From Pseudoxanthomonas jiangsuensis (GTDB lineage Bacteria; Pseudomonadota; Gammaproteobacteria; Xanthomonadales; Xanthomonadaceae), in NCBI RefSeq assembly GCF_010093185.1, contig NZ_PDWL01000020.1, positions 1 through 64,000 of the forward strand: a stretch of DNA of 64,000 nt, written 5' to 3'. Under the pieces are notes generated by a model that made no database searches, was not told the DNA's origin, and saw only the letters and a list, made by a program, of their open reading frames with translations. Position numbers and translations under genes: made by a program. Positions 8,461 through 19,386 of this stretch are shown here, piece after piece. How positions within the stretch are numbered: position 1 is the first letter of the stretch; each line of letters starts with the position of its first letter.

Positions 8461-10557
8461 ATGAGCGAACAGAAATCCCTCCTGATCGAACTGGGCACCG
8501 AGGAACTGCCGGTCAAGGCGCTGCCGGGCCTGGCCCAGGCTTTCTTCGACGGCGTGGTCGCCGCGCTGGAGAAGCGCGGCATCGCCCTGGAGACCGGCGA
8601 CGCGCGGCCGCTGTACACCCCGCGGCGGCTGGCGGTTTTGCTGCCGGCGGTGGCCGTGGAGCAGCCCGAGCAGGCCTCCGAGGTGCTGGGGCCGTACCTC
8701 AACATCGCCCTGGACGCCGAAGGCCGGCCGACCAAGGCGCTGGAAGGCTTCGCCGCCAAGGCCGGGGTCGAGTGGACCGCGCTTGAGCGCACCAGCGACG
8801 CCAAGGGCGAGCGCTTCGTGCACCGCTCGCGGCGCGCTGGCGCGCAGACCGCGCAGCTGCTGCCGGAGGTGGTGGCCGAGGCCATCGCCGGCATGCCGAT
8901 CCCCAAGCCGATGCGCTGGGGCGGCCACGACTATGCCTTCGCCCGCCCGGTTCACTGGCTGGTGCTGCTGCTGGGCGACCAGGTGGTGCCGGCTCAGGTG
9001 CTGGGCGTGGCCTCGGACCGGATGAGCCGCGGCCATCGCTTCGAGCACGACAAGCCGGTGTGGATCGGCCAGCCCGGCGACTACATCGCCGCCCTGGCCG
9101 CGGCGCGGGTGCTGGTCGACCCGAGCGAGCGCCGCGCCCGGATCGTGGCCGAGGTGGAGAAGGCCGCCGCGGAAGCGGGCGGCCAGGCCCGGATCACCGA
9201 CGACAACCTCGGGCAGGTGGTGTGCCTGACCGAGTGGCCGGCGGCGGTCCTGTGCGGCTTCGAGCGCGAATTCCTGGCGGTGCCGCAGGAAGCGCTGATC
9301 GAGACCATGGAGATCAACCAGAAGTTCTTCCCGGTGCTGGACGCTGGCGGCAGGCTGACCGAGAAGTTCATCGGCATCGCCAACATCGAGTCGCGCGACG
9401 TCGCCCAGGTGCGCAAGGGCTACGAGCGGGTGATCCGGCCGCGCTTCGCCGACGCCAAGTTCTTCTTCGACGAGGACCTCAAGCAGGGCCTGGCGGCGAT
9501 GGGCGACGGCCTGAAGAGCGTCACCTACCAGGCCAGGCTGGGCACCGTGGCCGACAAGGTCGCGCGGGTGGCGGCGCTGGCCGAGTCCATCGCCGCCCAG
9601 GTCGGCGCCAACCCGGCGCTGGCGCGCCGCGCCGCGCAGCTGGGCAAGAACGACCTGCAGTCGCGCATGGTCAACGAGTTCCCGGAGCTGCAGGGTATTG
9701 CGGGCCGCCACTACGCGCTGGCCGCCGGCGAGCCGGCCGAGGTCGCGCTGGCGATCGACGAGGCCTACCAGCCGCGCTTCGCCGGCGACGACATCGCGCT
9801 CTCGCCGCTGGGCAAGGTGCTGGCGATCGCCGAACGCCTGGACACCCTGGCCGGCGGCTTCGCCGCGGGCCTGAAGCCGACCGGCAACAAGGACCCGTTC
9901 GCCCTGCGGCGCAATGCGCTGGGGCTGGCGCGCACGGTGATCGAGAGCGGCTACGACCTTTCGCTCAAGGAACTGCTCGAACACGCCATCGATGCCATCG
10001 GCCCGTTGCCGGCCGGCAAGGACGGCGCCACCGCCAAGGCCGATGCCGGGGAACTCTACGACTTCATCCTCGACCGCCTGCGTGGCTACTACGCCGACAA
10101 GGGCGTGCCGGCCGCGCACTTCAACGCGGTGGCCGAGCTGAAGCCGGCCTCGCTGTACGACTTCGACACCCGGATCGACGCGATCGGCACCTTTGCCCGG
10201 CTGCCCGAGGCTGAAGCCCTGGCCGCGGCCAACAAGCGCATCGGCAATATCCTGAAGAAGGCCGACGTCGCGATCCCGGCGATGGAGGACCCGGCGCTGT
10301 TCGCCGAGCCCGCCGAGCGCGCCCTGGGCGAGGCGGTGGAAGCGGCCCTGGACGACACCACCGCGGCCCTGCACCAGCGCGACTACGTGCGCGTGCTCGA
10401 GCGCCTGGCGCGGGTGCGGCCGCAGGTGGACGCGTTCTTCGACCAGGTGATGGTCAACGCCGACGACCCGGCCATCCGCGGCAACCGCCTGGCCCTGCTC
10501 AAGCGCCTGGCCGACCGCTTCGGCGCGGTGGCGGCGATCGGGCAGCTGTCGGCCTAA
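8461..10557 (+). CDS. glyS: Glycyl-tRNA synthetase beta subunit
   Basis: 698 residues. The beta subunit supplies tRNA recognition and HD/anticodon-binding-like domains to GlyRS. It opens with the standard [17 protein letters not shown]. The middle has the conserved [12 protein letters not shown] and [16 protein letters not shown], and the HD-like part contains [26 protein letters not shown]. The C-terminal third is an anticodon-binding domain ([30 protein letters not shown]). The ATG at 8461 is chosen over the open frame from 8341 because the extra 40 codons translate the repeat element. Confidence 0.97.
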   Translation: MSEQKSLLIELGTEELPVKALPGLAQAFFDGVVAALEKRGIALETGDARPLYTPRRLAVLLPAVAVEQPEQASEVLGPYLNIALDAEGRPTKALEGFAAKAGVEWTALERTSDAKGERFVHRSRRAGAQTAQLLPEVVAEAIAGMPIPKPMRWGGHDYAFARPVHWLVLLLGDQVVPAQVLGVASDRMSRGHRFEHDKPVWIGQPGDYIAALAAARVLVDPSERRARIVAEVEKAAAEAGGQARITDDNLGQVVCLTEWPAAVLCGFEREFLAVPQEALIETMEINQKFFPVLDAGGRLTEKFIGIANIESRDVAQVRKGYERVIRPRFADAKFFFDEDLKQGLAAMGDGLKSVTYQARLGTVADKVARVAALAESIAAQVGANPALARRAAQLGKNDLQSRMVNEFPELQGIAGRHYALAAGEPAEVALAIDEAYQPRFAGDDIALSPLGKVLAIAERLDTLAGGFAAGLKPTGNKDPFALRRNALGLARTVIESGYDLSLKELLEHAIDAIGPLPAGKDGATAKADAGELYDFILDRLRGYYADKGVPAAHFNAVAELKPASLYDFDTRIDAIGTFARLPEAEALAAANKRIGNILKKADVAIPAMEDPALFAEPAERALGEAVEAALDDTTAALHQRDYVRVLERLARVRPQVDAFFDQVMVNADDPAIRGNRLALLKRLADRFGAVAAIGQLSA

Positions 10558-10698
10558 GCCGCCTGGCGGCGGCGGGGGCTGTCCCCCGCGTCTGGCGGTG
10601 CGCGCCGTCCGTACCGGTTCTGGCGGCACGGGATGCGGTTCCCCGGCCATGGGCGCGCCCTTCAGCCTGCCGCAACGGGTTCCCGGTATCCTGCGGCG

Positions 10699-12483
10699 AT
10701 GCGGCTTCCCCCGATCCTCCGCAACGGCCTCCTCGCCCTCGCCCTGCTGCTCGCCCCGGCCCTGCCGGCGCTGGCGCGCGGCAGCATCGAACGGGTCGAG
10801 ATCGTCGGCCTGGAGGGCGACGAGGCGATCGAGCAGAACGTGCGCCTGGCCCTGGGCTTGGACGACACCCTCGGCCAGGTCCACGGCGAATCGCGCCTGG
10901 AATACCTGCTGCTGCGCGCCGAGAAGGAGGCGCGGCAGGCGCTGGAGCCGTTCGGCTACTACTCGCCGCAGATCCGGGTCGACGCCCCGCGCGACGAAGG
11001 CGACCGGATCGTGGTCACGATCCACATCGACAAGGGCGAGCCGGTGAAGGTGCGCGACGCGCACGTGGCCATCGTCGGCCCCGGCGGCGAGGACCAGTAC
11101 CTGCGGCGCGACCTGGAGGCCTTCCATCCGGTCCCCGGCGAGGTCTTCGACCACGGCGTGTACGAGGGCCACAAGGACGGCATCACCCGACGCCTGGCCG
11201 AGCGCGGCTACTTCGACGCCGATTTCATGCAGCGCCAGGTGCGGGTGACCCGTGCCGACGCCAGCGCCGACATCGACCTGGTCTGGGACAGCGGCTTCCG
11301 CTACGACATGGGCCCGACCACCTTCCACCAGGACTACTTCCGGCCCGGGCTGCTGGACAAGCTGGTGACCTGGGAGGAAGGCAGCTACTTCCACCAGGGC
11401 AAGCTGGACCGGCTGCGCGAATCGCTGGTGCGGCTGGACTACTTCAGCGCGATCGACATCCAGGTCAAGCCGGAGGAAGCCGACGAGGACCTGCGGGTGC
11501 CGGTGGAGGTGAACCTGGTGCTGGCCAAGCGCAACATCTACACCGCCGGCCTGAGCTACGGCACCGAAAGCGGCACCGGCGTGCGCTTCGGGGTGGAGCG
11601 GCGCTACGTCAACGACCGCGGCCACAAGCTCAACTGGGACATGGACTGGGCGCAGAAGCGCAAGACCTTCCTCACCCAGTACCGGATCCCGGCCTTCGCC
11701 TGGCTGGACGGCTGGTACGCCTTCTCGCTGGGCGCCTACGACGAGCAGACCGACTACATCGACCTGCGCAACGTCAAGCTCAGCGCCAGCCGCAGCGGCG
11801 AGATCAACCAGCACTGGACCGCGGTGGCCTCGCTCAACGCCCTGCGCGAGCGCTGGAGCTACGACATGGACCTGGCCACCGGCCAGCGCCTGTACACCTA
11901 CTCCACCCTGCTCTATCCCGAACTGACCGCCACCTACGTCGACGTGGACGACCGCCTGTTCCCGCGGCGCGGGATCAGCGCCACCGCGGTGCTGCGCGGC
12001 GGGGTGGAGAACGTCGGCTCCGACACCAGCTTCATCCAGGGCCAGCTGACCGCCACCTGGTTCAAGGGCCTGGGCCAGAGCGACCGCCTGATCGTGCGCG
12101 GCGAGGCCGGCAGCACCTGGACCAGCGAGCTGGTGGCGATGCCGCCGAGCCTGCGCTTCTTCGCCGGCGGCGACCGCAGCATCCGCGGCTACGCCTGGCG
12201 CGAGGTCGGCCCGCGCACGGCCGACGACTTCGCCCTCGGCGCCAAGAACGTGCTGACCGGATCGGTCGAGTACGAACGCTACTTCGGCGGCGGCCCCTGG
12301 GGCGGAGCGGTGTTCGTCGATGCCGGCGACGCCTTCGACGACGAATTCGACCCGCACGTGGGCGTGGGCATCGGCGCGCGCTGGCGCTCGCCGGTGGGCC
12401 CGGTGCGGATCGACATCGCCCACGGCCTGGACCATCCCGACTCCGGCTTCCAGATCTATCTCAGCCTCGGGGCCAACCTGTGA
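10699..12483 (+). CDS. tamA: Translocation and assembly module outer-membrane protein TamA
   Basis: 594 residues, an Omp85/BamA superfamily protein. A signal peptide ends at ALA near residue 26. Three POTRA-like domains span ~28-270. The 16-strand barrel follows, with the conserved GGDRSIRGYAW (the R-G-Y loop of Omp85 proteins) near residue 500 and a C-terminal strand ending FQIYLSLGANL. It acts with TamB in moving lipids and inserting some autotransporters at the outer membrane. Its stop overlaps the tamB GTG by four bases. A TATCCT -10-like element ends only six bases before the ATG. Confidence 0.95.
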   Translation: MRLPPILRNGLLALALLLAPALPALARGSIERVEIVGLEGDEAIEQNVRLALGLDDTLGQVHGESRLEYLLLRAEKEARQALEPFGYYSPQIRVDAPRDEGDRIVVTIHIDKGEPVKVRDAHVAIVGPGGEDQYLRRDLEAFHPVPGEVFDHGVYEGHKDGITRRLAERGYFDADFMQRQVRVTRADASADIDLVWDSGFRYDMGPTTFHQDYFRPGLLDKLVTWEEGSYFHQGKLDRLRESLVRLDYFSAIDIQVKPEEADEDLRVPVEVNLVLAKRNIYTAGLSYGTESGTGVRFGVERRYVNDRGHKLNWDMDWAQKRKTFLTQYRIPAFAWLDGWYAFSLGAYDEQTDYIDLRNVKLSASRSGEINQHWTAVASLNALRERWSYDMDLATGQRLYTYSTLLYPELTATYVDVDDRLFPRRGISATAVLRGGVENVGSDTSFIQGQLTATWFKGLGQSDRLIVRGEAGSTWTSELVAMPPSLRFFAGGDRSIRGYAWREVGPRTADDFALGAKNVLTGSVEYERYFGGGPWGGAVFVDAGDAFDDEFDPHVGVGIGARWRSPVGPVRIDIAHGLDHPDSGFQIYLSLGANL

Positions 12484-15400
12484 GCGCGGCCGCGCCCGCC
12501 ACGCCACCGCCGCGCCGGCGCTTCTACCGGCGCCGGCGGTTCTGGGCCTGGTCCGGGCTGGGCGTGCTGGCGCTGGTGCTGGGCGCGCTGGTGCTACTGT
12601 ACTGGCTGCTGCAGACCGTGGCCGGACGCGACGTCCTGCTGGCGCAGATCGTCGCGCGCCTGCCGATCGGCGCCAGCCTGACCTGGGAAAAGGCCGAAGG
12701 CCCGCTGGCCGGGCCGCTGACCCTGCACAACCTCGACTTCCGCTACGACGACTACCGCTTCCGCGCGCGCCGCGCCTACCTGGATCCGGACATCCGTCCC
12801 CTGCTGGGCAAGCGCCTGCGCCTGGACGCATTCGAGCTGGAAGACGCCGAACTCGACCTGGCCCGTAGCGACGAGCCGTTCGAGCTGCCGCGCTGGCCCG
12901 AATCGCTGCCGGCGATCGAGATGCCCTTGGCGATCCAGGCCGACCGGATCGTGATCGACGGACTGAAGGTGCGCTCCGGCGGCGAGCCCATGATCGACGT
13001 GCGCCGCTTGCGCGGCGGGATCGACATCGCCAACGGTTCCCTGCATGCCGAACGCCTGCAGGTGGACAGCGACCTGGGCCTGTTCGCCGTGCATGGCGAC
13101 TACGAACCGGCCAAGGACTACCGCAGCGACGTGCAGCTGACCGCGGTGTTCCCGGCGCCGCAGGGCCGCAGCCCGGCGCGGCTGGGCCTGGTCGCGCGCG
13201 GCGACCTGGCGAGGATGGAGGTCGGCATCGGCGGCCGCGCGCCGCAGCCCCTGCGCGCCACCCTCAGCCTGGGCGGCGACGAGGACGCGCCGGCTTGGCG
13301 CCTGCACGCGCGCAGCGAAGGCCTGGATCCGGCGCTGCTGACCGGCGGCGAGCCGATCGCCGAGCCTTTCGTGTTCGACCTGCTCGCCCAGGGCACCGGC
13401 GGCGCCGCGCAGCTGTCAGGCACGGTCCGCCAGGGCGCGCAGGAAGCGGTGATCGCACCTTCGAACCTGCGCCTGGAGAACCAGGTGCTGGACGTGGACC
13501 CGCTGGCGCTGGAACTGTACGAGGGCCGGGTGCGGCTGCGCGGCCGCGCCGACTTCACCGATCCGCAGGACGCGCGCTTCCGCTTCGCGCTCAATGCCGA
13601 GGGCCTGCAGCTGCGCGGCGCAGACCCGGCCGCGCCCGCGGTCCGCGTGGATGCGGCGCTGGGCCTGGCCGGCGGCACCCGGCTGTGGGCCGCCTACGGC
13701 GAGGCCGCTTTGCAGCGCGAAGGCGAGCGGGCGACCCTGGATCTGGACGTGCGCGGCGACCAGGCGCGCGCGCGGATCCACGCCCTGCATGCGCGGATGC
13801 CGACCGGCACCCTGGACGCCAGCGGCGAGGCCGGCTGGGATCCGGTGCTGGACTGGGACCTGGCGCTGGCGCTGGACGGCTTCGATCCGGGCTATTTCCT
13901 TCCCGGCTGGGACGGCCAGGTCAACGGCCGCCTGGCCAGCCGCGGCCGCGCACGCGATGGCGGCGACGGCTTCGATGCTCAGGTCGAACTGGAAGACCTC
14001 GGCGGCCGCCTGCGCGGACGCGCGCTGGACGGTTCGGGCCGCTTCCTCCTGCGCGGCGACGCTGGCGAAGGCCAGCTGGCATTGGCCCTGGGCGGCAGCC
14101 GGATCGACGCCCGCGGCAGCGTCGGCGACCGGATCGACGTCAGCGCGCGGCTGCAGCCCCTGCGCCTGGACGACCTGCTGCCCGAGGCCCGCGGCACCCT
14201 GCAGGGCTCCCTGCGCCTGTCCGGCGCGCGCGCCACCCCGGATATCGAAAGCGACCTGCAGGGCTCGGGCCTGGGCTGGGGAGACTGGAGCGCCGGCACG
14301 GTCTCGCTGCGCGGACGCCTGCCCTGGCGCGGCACCGGCGGCGACCTGGCCCTGCAGGGCAGCGATCTGCAGGCCGGTGTGGCGGTACAGCGGATCGCCG
14401 TGCGCGCGCAGGGCGCGGTCGAGGACCTGCGCCTGGACGCCGAGGTCGACAGCGAACAGGCCGCGCGACTGGCCCTGGCCGGGCAGCTGCGCCGCCGTGG
14501 CGCCGGTTGGCAGGGCGAGGTGGAACGGCTGCGGATCGCACCCCTGCGTGGGCAGCCGTGGTCGTTGCAGGCGCCGGCGACCTTCGCCTACGGCCAGGGC
14601 CGCTTCCAGCTGCAGCCGGCCTGCCTGGCGGTCACCGGCGGCGACGGCGATGCCTCGCTGTGCGCCCAGGCCGACTGGCCGCGCCAGGGCCTGAGCCTGC
14701 ACAGCGAGCGCCTGCCGCTGACCCTGGTCCATCCCTGGTTGCCGAAGAACGAGGGCCGCAGCCTGATCCTGCGCGGCGACCTGACCCTGGACGCGACGGT
14801 CCGCCCGCAGGCCAACCGCTGGACCGGCGAGGTCCATCTGGCCTCGCCCGACGGCGGCCTGCGCCTGGGCGATCGCACCCGCCGCGAGATCGTGCGCTAC
14901 GACAACTTCAGCCTCGACCTGAACTTCGATCCGCAGAAGATCCAGGGCCGGCTCGGCAGCGGCTTCAAGGGCGACGGCTATGTCGACGCGACCTTCGACA
15001 CCGGCTGGGAGGACTACTCGCCGCTGACCGGCGAGCTGTACACCTACATGTCGCAGCTGTTCTGGCTGGAGCTGTTCTCGCCGGACCTGGTGCGCCCGCA
15101 GGGCGTGCTCCGCGGCCACGTCAGCCTGCGCGGCACCCGTGGCCAGCCTTCGCTGGGCGGGCAGCTCCTGCTGGAGGACTTCAAGGGCGAGCTGCCGGTG
15201 CTGGGCCTGGCGTTGAGCGAAGGCCAGGGCAGCCTGGACGCGCAGCCGGACGGCTCGGCCCGGATCGCCGCCTCGGTGAAGTCCGGCGAGGGCACGCTCA
15301 ACGTCGACGGCGGCCTGTCCTGGTATGGCCAGGCCACGCCCCTGCAGCTGAACATCCACGGCCGCAACGTGCTGGTCGCGGACACGCCGATGCTGCACGC

Positions 15401-16274
15401 GGTGGCCGATCCGGACCTGCAGTTCAGCCTGGAGGGAAAGACCATGCTCCTGCGCGGCGAGGTCTCCGTGCCCAGCGCGCGGATCAACCTGGAACGCTTC
15501 GAGCAGGGCGTGGAGGTATCCGAGGACGTGGTCGTGCTCGACCCGGTCGATCCGGAGGAAACGCCCGACGCGCCGCTGGACCTGGACCTGGCCCTGGTCC
15601 TGGGCGAGGACGTGGAGCTGACCGGCTACGGCCTGGCCGGCGGCCTGCAGGGACGGCTGCAGGTGCGCGCGCGCCCCGGCCGCGAGATGACCGCCACCGG
15701 CGCGCTGGACGTGGACGGCCGCTACAAGGCCTACGGCCAGGAGCTGCAGATTACCCGCGGGCAGATGACCTGGAGCAACAACCTGGTCAGCGATCCACGG
15801 GTGAACCTGCGCGCCGAGCGCCGGGTCGGCGACGTCAGCGCCGGCATCGACGTCACCGGCAACGCGATGCAGCCGCGGGTGGAGGTGTGGTCGAACCCGT
15901 CGATGCCGCAGTCCGAGGCGCTGTCCTACCTGATGCTCGGCCGCAGCCTGGAAGGCGCCACCCGCGACCAGGCCAACCAGGTCACCGCGGCCTCGGCGGC
16001 GATGTCGGCCGGCACCGGCCTGCTGGCGGCGCAGCTGGGCTCGCGGCTGGGCTTCGACGACGCCGGCGTGACCCAGTCGCGCGCGCTGGGCGGTTCGGTG
16101 GTGGGCGTGGGCAAGTACCTCTCGCCCAAGCTCTACGTCGGCTACGGCGTGTCGCTGGTCGGCAGCGGCCAGGTGCTGATCCTGAAGTACCTTTTGCGCA
16201 AGGGCTTCGACCTGGAGATCGAATCGAGCACGGTGGAAACCCGCGGCTCGGTCAACTGGCGGCGGGAGAAGTAG
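12480..16274 (+). CDS. tamB: Translocation and assembly module inner-membrane-anchored protein TamB
   Basis: 1264 residues. A basic N-terminus and one membrane helix (WSGLGVLALVLGALVLLYWLL) anchor it in the inner membrane. The body is a long AsmA-like repeated beta-strand bridge across the periplasm. The last ~350 residues are the DUF490/TamB domain, with LSYLMLGRSLEGATRDQANQ, LAAQLGSRLGFDDAGV and LSPKLYVGYGVSLVGSGQV. Known role: lipid transport to, and protein assembly in, the outer membrane with TamA. The start is GTG in a GTGA overlap with the tamA stop. Confidence 0.95.
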   Translation: MSAAAPATPPPRRRFYRRRRFWAWSGLGVLALVLGALVLLYWLLQTVAGRDVLLAQIVARLPIGASLTWEKAEGPLAGPLTLHNLDFRYDDYRFRARRAYLDPDIRPLLGKRLRLDAFELEDAELDLARSDEPFELPRWPESLPAIEMPLAIQADRIVIDGLKVRSGGEPMIDVRRLRGGIDIANGSLHAERLQVDSDLGLFAVHGDYEPAKDYRSDVQLTAVFPAPQGRSPARLGLVARGDLARMEVGIGGRAPQPLRATLSLGGDEDAPAWRLHARSEGLDPALLTGGEPIAEPFVFDLLAQGTGGAAQLSGTVRQGAQEAVIAPSNLRLENQVLDVDPLALELYEGRVRLRGRADFTDPQDARFRFALNAEGLQLRGADPAAPAVRVDAALGLAGGTRLWAAYGEAALQREGERATLDLDVRGDQARARIHALHARMPTGTLDASGEAGWDPVLDWDLALALDGFDPGYFLPGWDGQVNGRLASRGRARDGGDGFDAQVELEDLGGRLRGRALDGSGRFLLRGDAGEGQLALALGGSRIDARGSVGDRIDVSARLQPLRLDDLLPEARGTLQGSLRLSGARATPDIESDLQGSGLGWGDWSAGTVSLRGRLPWRGTGGDLALQGSDLQAGVAVQRIAVRAQGAVEDLRLDAEVDSEQAARLALAGQLRRRGAGWQGEVERLRIAPLRGQPWSLQAPATFAYGQGRFQLQPACLAVTGGDGDASLCAQADWPRQGLSLHSERLPLTLVHPWLPKNEGRSLILRGDLTLDATVRPQANRWTGEVHLASPDGGLRLGDRTRREIVRYDNFSLDLNFDPQKIQGRLGSGFKGDGYVDATFDTGWEDYSPLTGELYTYMSQLFWLELFSPDLVRPQGVLRGHVSLRGTRGQPSLGGQLLLEDFKGELPVLGLALSEGQGSLDAQPDGSARIAASVKSGEGTLNVDGGLSWYGQATPLQLNIHGRNVLVADTPMLHAVADPDLQFSLEGKTMLLRGEVSVPSARINLERFEQGVEVSEDVVVLDPVDPEETPDAPLDLDLALVLGEDVELTGYGLAGGLQGRLQVRARPGREMTATGALDVDGRYKAYGQELQITRGQMTWSNNLVSDPRVNLRAERRVGDVSAGIDVTGNAMQPRVEVWSNPSMPQSEALSYLMLGRSLEGATRDQANQVTAASAAMSAGTGLLAAQLGSRLGFDDAGVTQSRALGGSVVGVGKYLSPKLYVGYGVSLVGSGQVLILKYLLRKGFDLEIESSTVETRGSVNWRREK

Positions 16275-16396
16275 GCCCCCGTCGGCAGGCATCGCACCGG
16301 CATGCTTCACGTTGGCTGGCCGCCGCCGTCGAAACCGTGACCTGCGGCGGTTGTCCGCGCCGGCGTGCGCCGCTACCGTCCCCGGTCTGCATTCCG

Positions 16397-18556
16397 ATGG
16401 ACTTGCCGATGTCGCCCAGTCGTTGCGTCACCCTGCTTTCCGCCCTGCTGCTCGCCGGCACGGGTGCCGCCGCCCATGCCGACGAAGGCATGTGGATGCC
16501 CTCGCAGCTGCCGCAGCTGGCCGCGCAGCTGCGCCAGGCCGGCTATGCCGGCGACCCGGCGACGCTGGCCGACCTCACCGCGGCGCCGCTCAACGCGGTG
16601 GTCCGCGCCGGCGGCGGCACCGGCGCCTTCGTCTCCGCCGACGGCCTGGTGCTGACCAACCACCACGTCGCCTACGGCGTGATCCAGTACAACAGCAGCC
16701 CGCAGCGCAACCTGATCGACAACGGCTACGTCGCCGCCGACCGCGCCGGCGAGCTGCCGGCCAACCCCGACTTCCGGGTGCTGGTCACGGTCGGCTTCGA
16801 CGACGTCAGCGGCCAGGTCCTGGCCGGCGCGCGCGGGCTCAAGGGACGCGCCTACTACGAAGCGGTGGACGCGGCCAGCAAGCGCATCGTCGCCGACTGC
16901 GAGCGCGAGGCCGGGATCCGCTGCAGCGTGGCCAACATGTACTACGGCACCGCGTTCTACCGCATCCGCCAGCTGGAGCTGCGCGACCTGCGCCTGGTCT
17001 ACGCGCCGCCGCGGGCGATCGGCAACTACGGCGACGAGATCGACAACTTCATGTGGCCGCGCCACACCGGCGACTTCACCCTGCTGCGCGCCTACGTCGG
17101 CCGCGACGGCAGGCCGGCCGCGTATTCCCCGGATAACGTGCCCTACCAGCCGCCGTCGCACCTGCAGGTCTCGCGCGAAGGGCCGCAGGCGGGCGACTTC
17201 GCCATGCTCGCCGGCTATCCCGGCATCACCTACCGCCACCGCACCGCGGCCGAGTTCGCCGAGCAGGTCGAGTGGACCCTGCCGACCCGGGTCGCGGTGT
17301 TCGACCAGCTGTTGGAAGCGATCGGGCGCGGCAGCGCCGGCGATGCCGAAGCGGCCACCCGCTACGCCTCACAGGTGCAATCGCTGAAGAACAACCGCAA
17401 GCGCGCCGCCGGCGAGCTGGACGGCCTGCGCCGCAGCGACGCCGCCCGCCTGCGCGCGGCCGACGAGCAGGCGATGCTCGCCGCGACCGGCGGCGGCGAC
17501 CGCCGCGCCATCGAGGCCCTGGCCGGGGTGCTGGCCCAGGGCTCGCAGGTGCGTGAGCGCGACTTCCTGCTAGGCCTGGTCGCCAGCCAGACCCAGCTTT
17601 TGCGCTCGGCCCTCTTGCTGGAACGGCTGCGGATCGAATCGGCCAAGCCCGACGCGGGACGCGAGAGCGGCTACCAGGCGCGCGACCTGGCCCTGCTCGA
17701 GGGCACCTTGAAGCAAGTCCAGCGCCGCTACGACCCGCAGGTGGAGAAGGCCCTGCTGGCCACCCTGCTCGGCCGCTACCAGGCCTTGCCGCCGGAGCAG
17801 CGCGTGGCCGAGTTCGACGAAGCCTTCGGCCGCACTCCGCAAGAACTGGAACAGGCCCTCGATGCGCTGTATGGCGCCACCACTCTGGGCACCGAGCAGG
17901 CGCGGCTGTCGCGCCTGGAAGCCGCGCGCCAGGCGCGGCCCATGGAGGCCGATCCCCTGCTGGCGCTGGCCGCGCGCCTGGTGCCGGCGCAGCTGCGCCT
18001 GGAAGCCGAGCGCAAGGCGCGCGAGGGCGAGCAGCTGCGCCTGCGTCCGGCCTACATGCGTGCGCTCACTGCCTGGCGCCAGCGCGCCGGCGGTGCGGTC
18101 TATCCGGACGCCAATGGCACCCTGCGGGTCAGCTACGGCCGCCTGGAAGCGCTGGCGCCGCGCGATGCGGTCGCCTTCGCTCCGGTGACCACGGTGGCCG
18201 GGATCGTGGAGAAGAACACCGGCCAGGTGCCGTTCGACGCGCCACGGCCGTTGCTGGACGCGATCGCCGCCGGCGATTTCGGCGCCACCGTCGATCCGGC
18301 GCTGGGCACCCAGACGGTGAACTTCCTCACCAACCTGGACACCACCGGCGGCAACTCCGGCTCGCCGGTGGTCAATGCCAAGGGCGAACTGATCGGCCTG
18401 AACTTCGACAGCAACTGGGAGGCGGTCAGCGCCAGCTGGTGGTTCGATCCGCGCTACAAGCGCGCCGTGCACGTGGACCTGCGCTACATGCGCTGGCTGA
18501 TGGAGAAGGTGTATCCGGCACCGCACGTGCTGCGCGAGATGGGGCTGGACGGTTGA
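16397..18556 (+). CDS. S46-family dipeptidyl-peptidase
   Basis: 719 residues with a signal peptide ending near AAAHA (27). S46 enzymes are chymotrypsin-fold serine exopeptidases that release dipeptides in the periplasm. The catalytic His lies in GLVLTNHHVAYG (89-90) and the catalytic Ser is Ser654 in GGNSGSPV. A helical regulatory domain sits between the two halves. The residue 18 after the catalytic Ser sets P1 choice in Porphyromonas enzymes (Arg in DPP11, Gly in DPP7); here it is Ser672 in NFDSNWE. Specificity is therefore unclear. The ATG at 16397 is used; a second at 16409 is possible. Stands alone after tamB. Confidence 0.92.
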   Translation: MDLPMSPSRCVTLLSALLLAGTGAAAHADEGMWMPSQLPQLAAQLRQAGYAGDPATLADLTAAPLNAVVRAGGGTGAFVSADGLVLTNHHVAYGVIQYNSSPQRNLIDNGYVAADRAGELPANPDFRVLVTVGFDDVSGQVLAGARGLKGRAYYEAVDAASKRIVADCEREAGIRCSVANMYYGTAFYRIRQLELRDLRLVYAPPRAIGNYGDEIDNFMWPRHTGDFTLLRAYVGRDGRPAAYSPDNVPYQPPSHLQVSREGPQAGDFAMLAGYPGITYRHRTAAEFAEQVEWTLPTRVAVFDQLLEAIGRGSAGDAEAATRYASQVQSLKNNRKRAAGELDGLRRSDAARLRAADEQAMLAATGGGDRRAIEALAGVLAQGSQVRERDFLLGLVASQTQLLRSALLLERLRIESAKPDAGRESGYQARDLALLEGTLKQVQRRYDPQVEKALLATLLGRYQALPPEQRVAEFDEAFGRTPQELEQALDALYGATTLGTEQARLSRLEAARQARPMEADPLLALAARLVPAQLRLEAERKAREGEQLRLRPAYMRALTAWRQRAGGAVYPDANGTLRVSYGRLEALAPRDAVAFAPVTTVAGIVEKNTGQVPFDAPRPLLDAIAAGDFGATVDPALGTQTVNFLTNLDTTGGNSGSPVVNAKGELIGLNFDSNWEAVSASWWFDPRYKRAVHVDLRYMRWLMEKVYPAPHVLREMGLDG

Positions 18557-18605
18557 GCGTCCCGTCGCGACCGCCCGCGTTAATTCCAACGACAAGGAGA
18601 TCCGC

Positions 18606-19298
18606 ATGCCCATGACCGGCCCGTTCCGTCTCGCCCTCGCCGGCCTCTGCCTGGCCGCCTCGGCACCCGCCTGGGCCGGCGATCCGCCCAGCGCCATCCC
18701 GCTGGAGAAGCTCGAAGGCATGATCGCCGACCGCACGCCGCAGACCCGGGTCGAGGCGGTGGACCAGGAACGCCTGGTGGTGCGGCGGATCGACGTGGTC
18801 GACGAGAACAACGTGATCCGGCTGTCGCTGGCCTCGCCGACCCCGGCGCCGATCATCGACGGCATCCAGTACAAGCGCGCCTTCCCGGTGGCCGGGATGG
18901 TGGTGTTCGACGCCCAGGGCAACGAACGCGGCGGCTACGGCGTGGCCGACATCGAGGGCAGCGCCACCGTGCTGGCCCAGGACCACGTCAACGGCGACGC
19001 GGTCGGCTGGCGGGTGATGCCGGACGGCACGATCGCCTTCAGCATGAACCAGCGCGCCACGATCCGCCGCGAAGCAGCGCTCGGCGACCGGATCGTGCCC
19101 GGCACCGACGCCGCCACCCGGATCGCCCTGACCGTGGCCGCCGACGGCACCCCGGCGATCGCCCTGGCCGACCGCCAGGACCGGCCGCGCCTGCGCCTGA
19201 CCGTCACCGAAGAGGGCTACGGCGCGATCGAGTTCCTCGACGCCCAGGGCAAGGTGGTGCAGACCCTGGCCCCGGAGGCGCAGGCCGCGGGGCGCTGA
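18606..19298 (+). CDS. Exported protein of unknown function
   Basis: 230 residues with a clear signal peptide ([16 protein letters not shown], cleavage near 24). The mature part is acidic, rich in beta-type segments, and has no cysteine and no motif I recognise. It has a periodic V/I pattern such as [21 protein letters not shown], and a C-terminal stretch [18 protein letters not shown]. An AAGGAG ribosome site precedes the ATG at good spacing, and codon use matches the neighbours, so it is a real gene. It lies between the S46 peptidase and tex, 49 bases after the former and possibly on the same transcript. Confidence 0.8.
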   Translation: MPMTGPFRLALAGLCLAASAPAWAGDPPSAIPLEKLEGMIADRTPQTRVEAVDQERLVVRRIDVVDENNVIRLSLASPTPAPIIDGIQYKRAFPVAGMVVFDAQGNERGGYGVADIEGSATVLAQDHVNGDAVGWRVMPDGTIAFSMNQRATIRREAALGDRIVPGTDAATRIALTVAADGTPAIALADRQDRPRLRLTVTEEGYGAIEFLDAQGKVVQTLAPEAQAAGR

Positions 19299-19386
19299 GC
19301 TCCGTACGGGCTTGTCAACGGCTTGGATCGCCGCGGCGCGGTTGCCACAATCGGCCTCCGCTCTTCCGCCGCAGAAACCGCCGTCC

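Noticed and set aside
8398..12831. A 1477-codon open frame on the minus strand opposite glyS-tamA-tamB
   Set aside because: Antisense shadow in GC-rich DNA. Its translation is His/Gln/Arg/Val-rich without domains, and the plus-strand genes are unmistakable.
13295..16396. Very long in-frame extension upstream of the S46 peptidase
   Set aside because: It runs through tamB in another frame. The translation is Arg/Gly/Pro-rich, and the real start is marked by a signal peptide at 16397.
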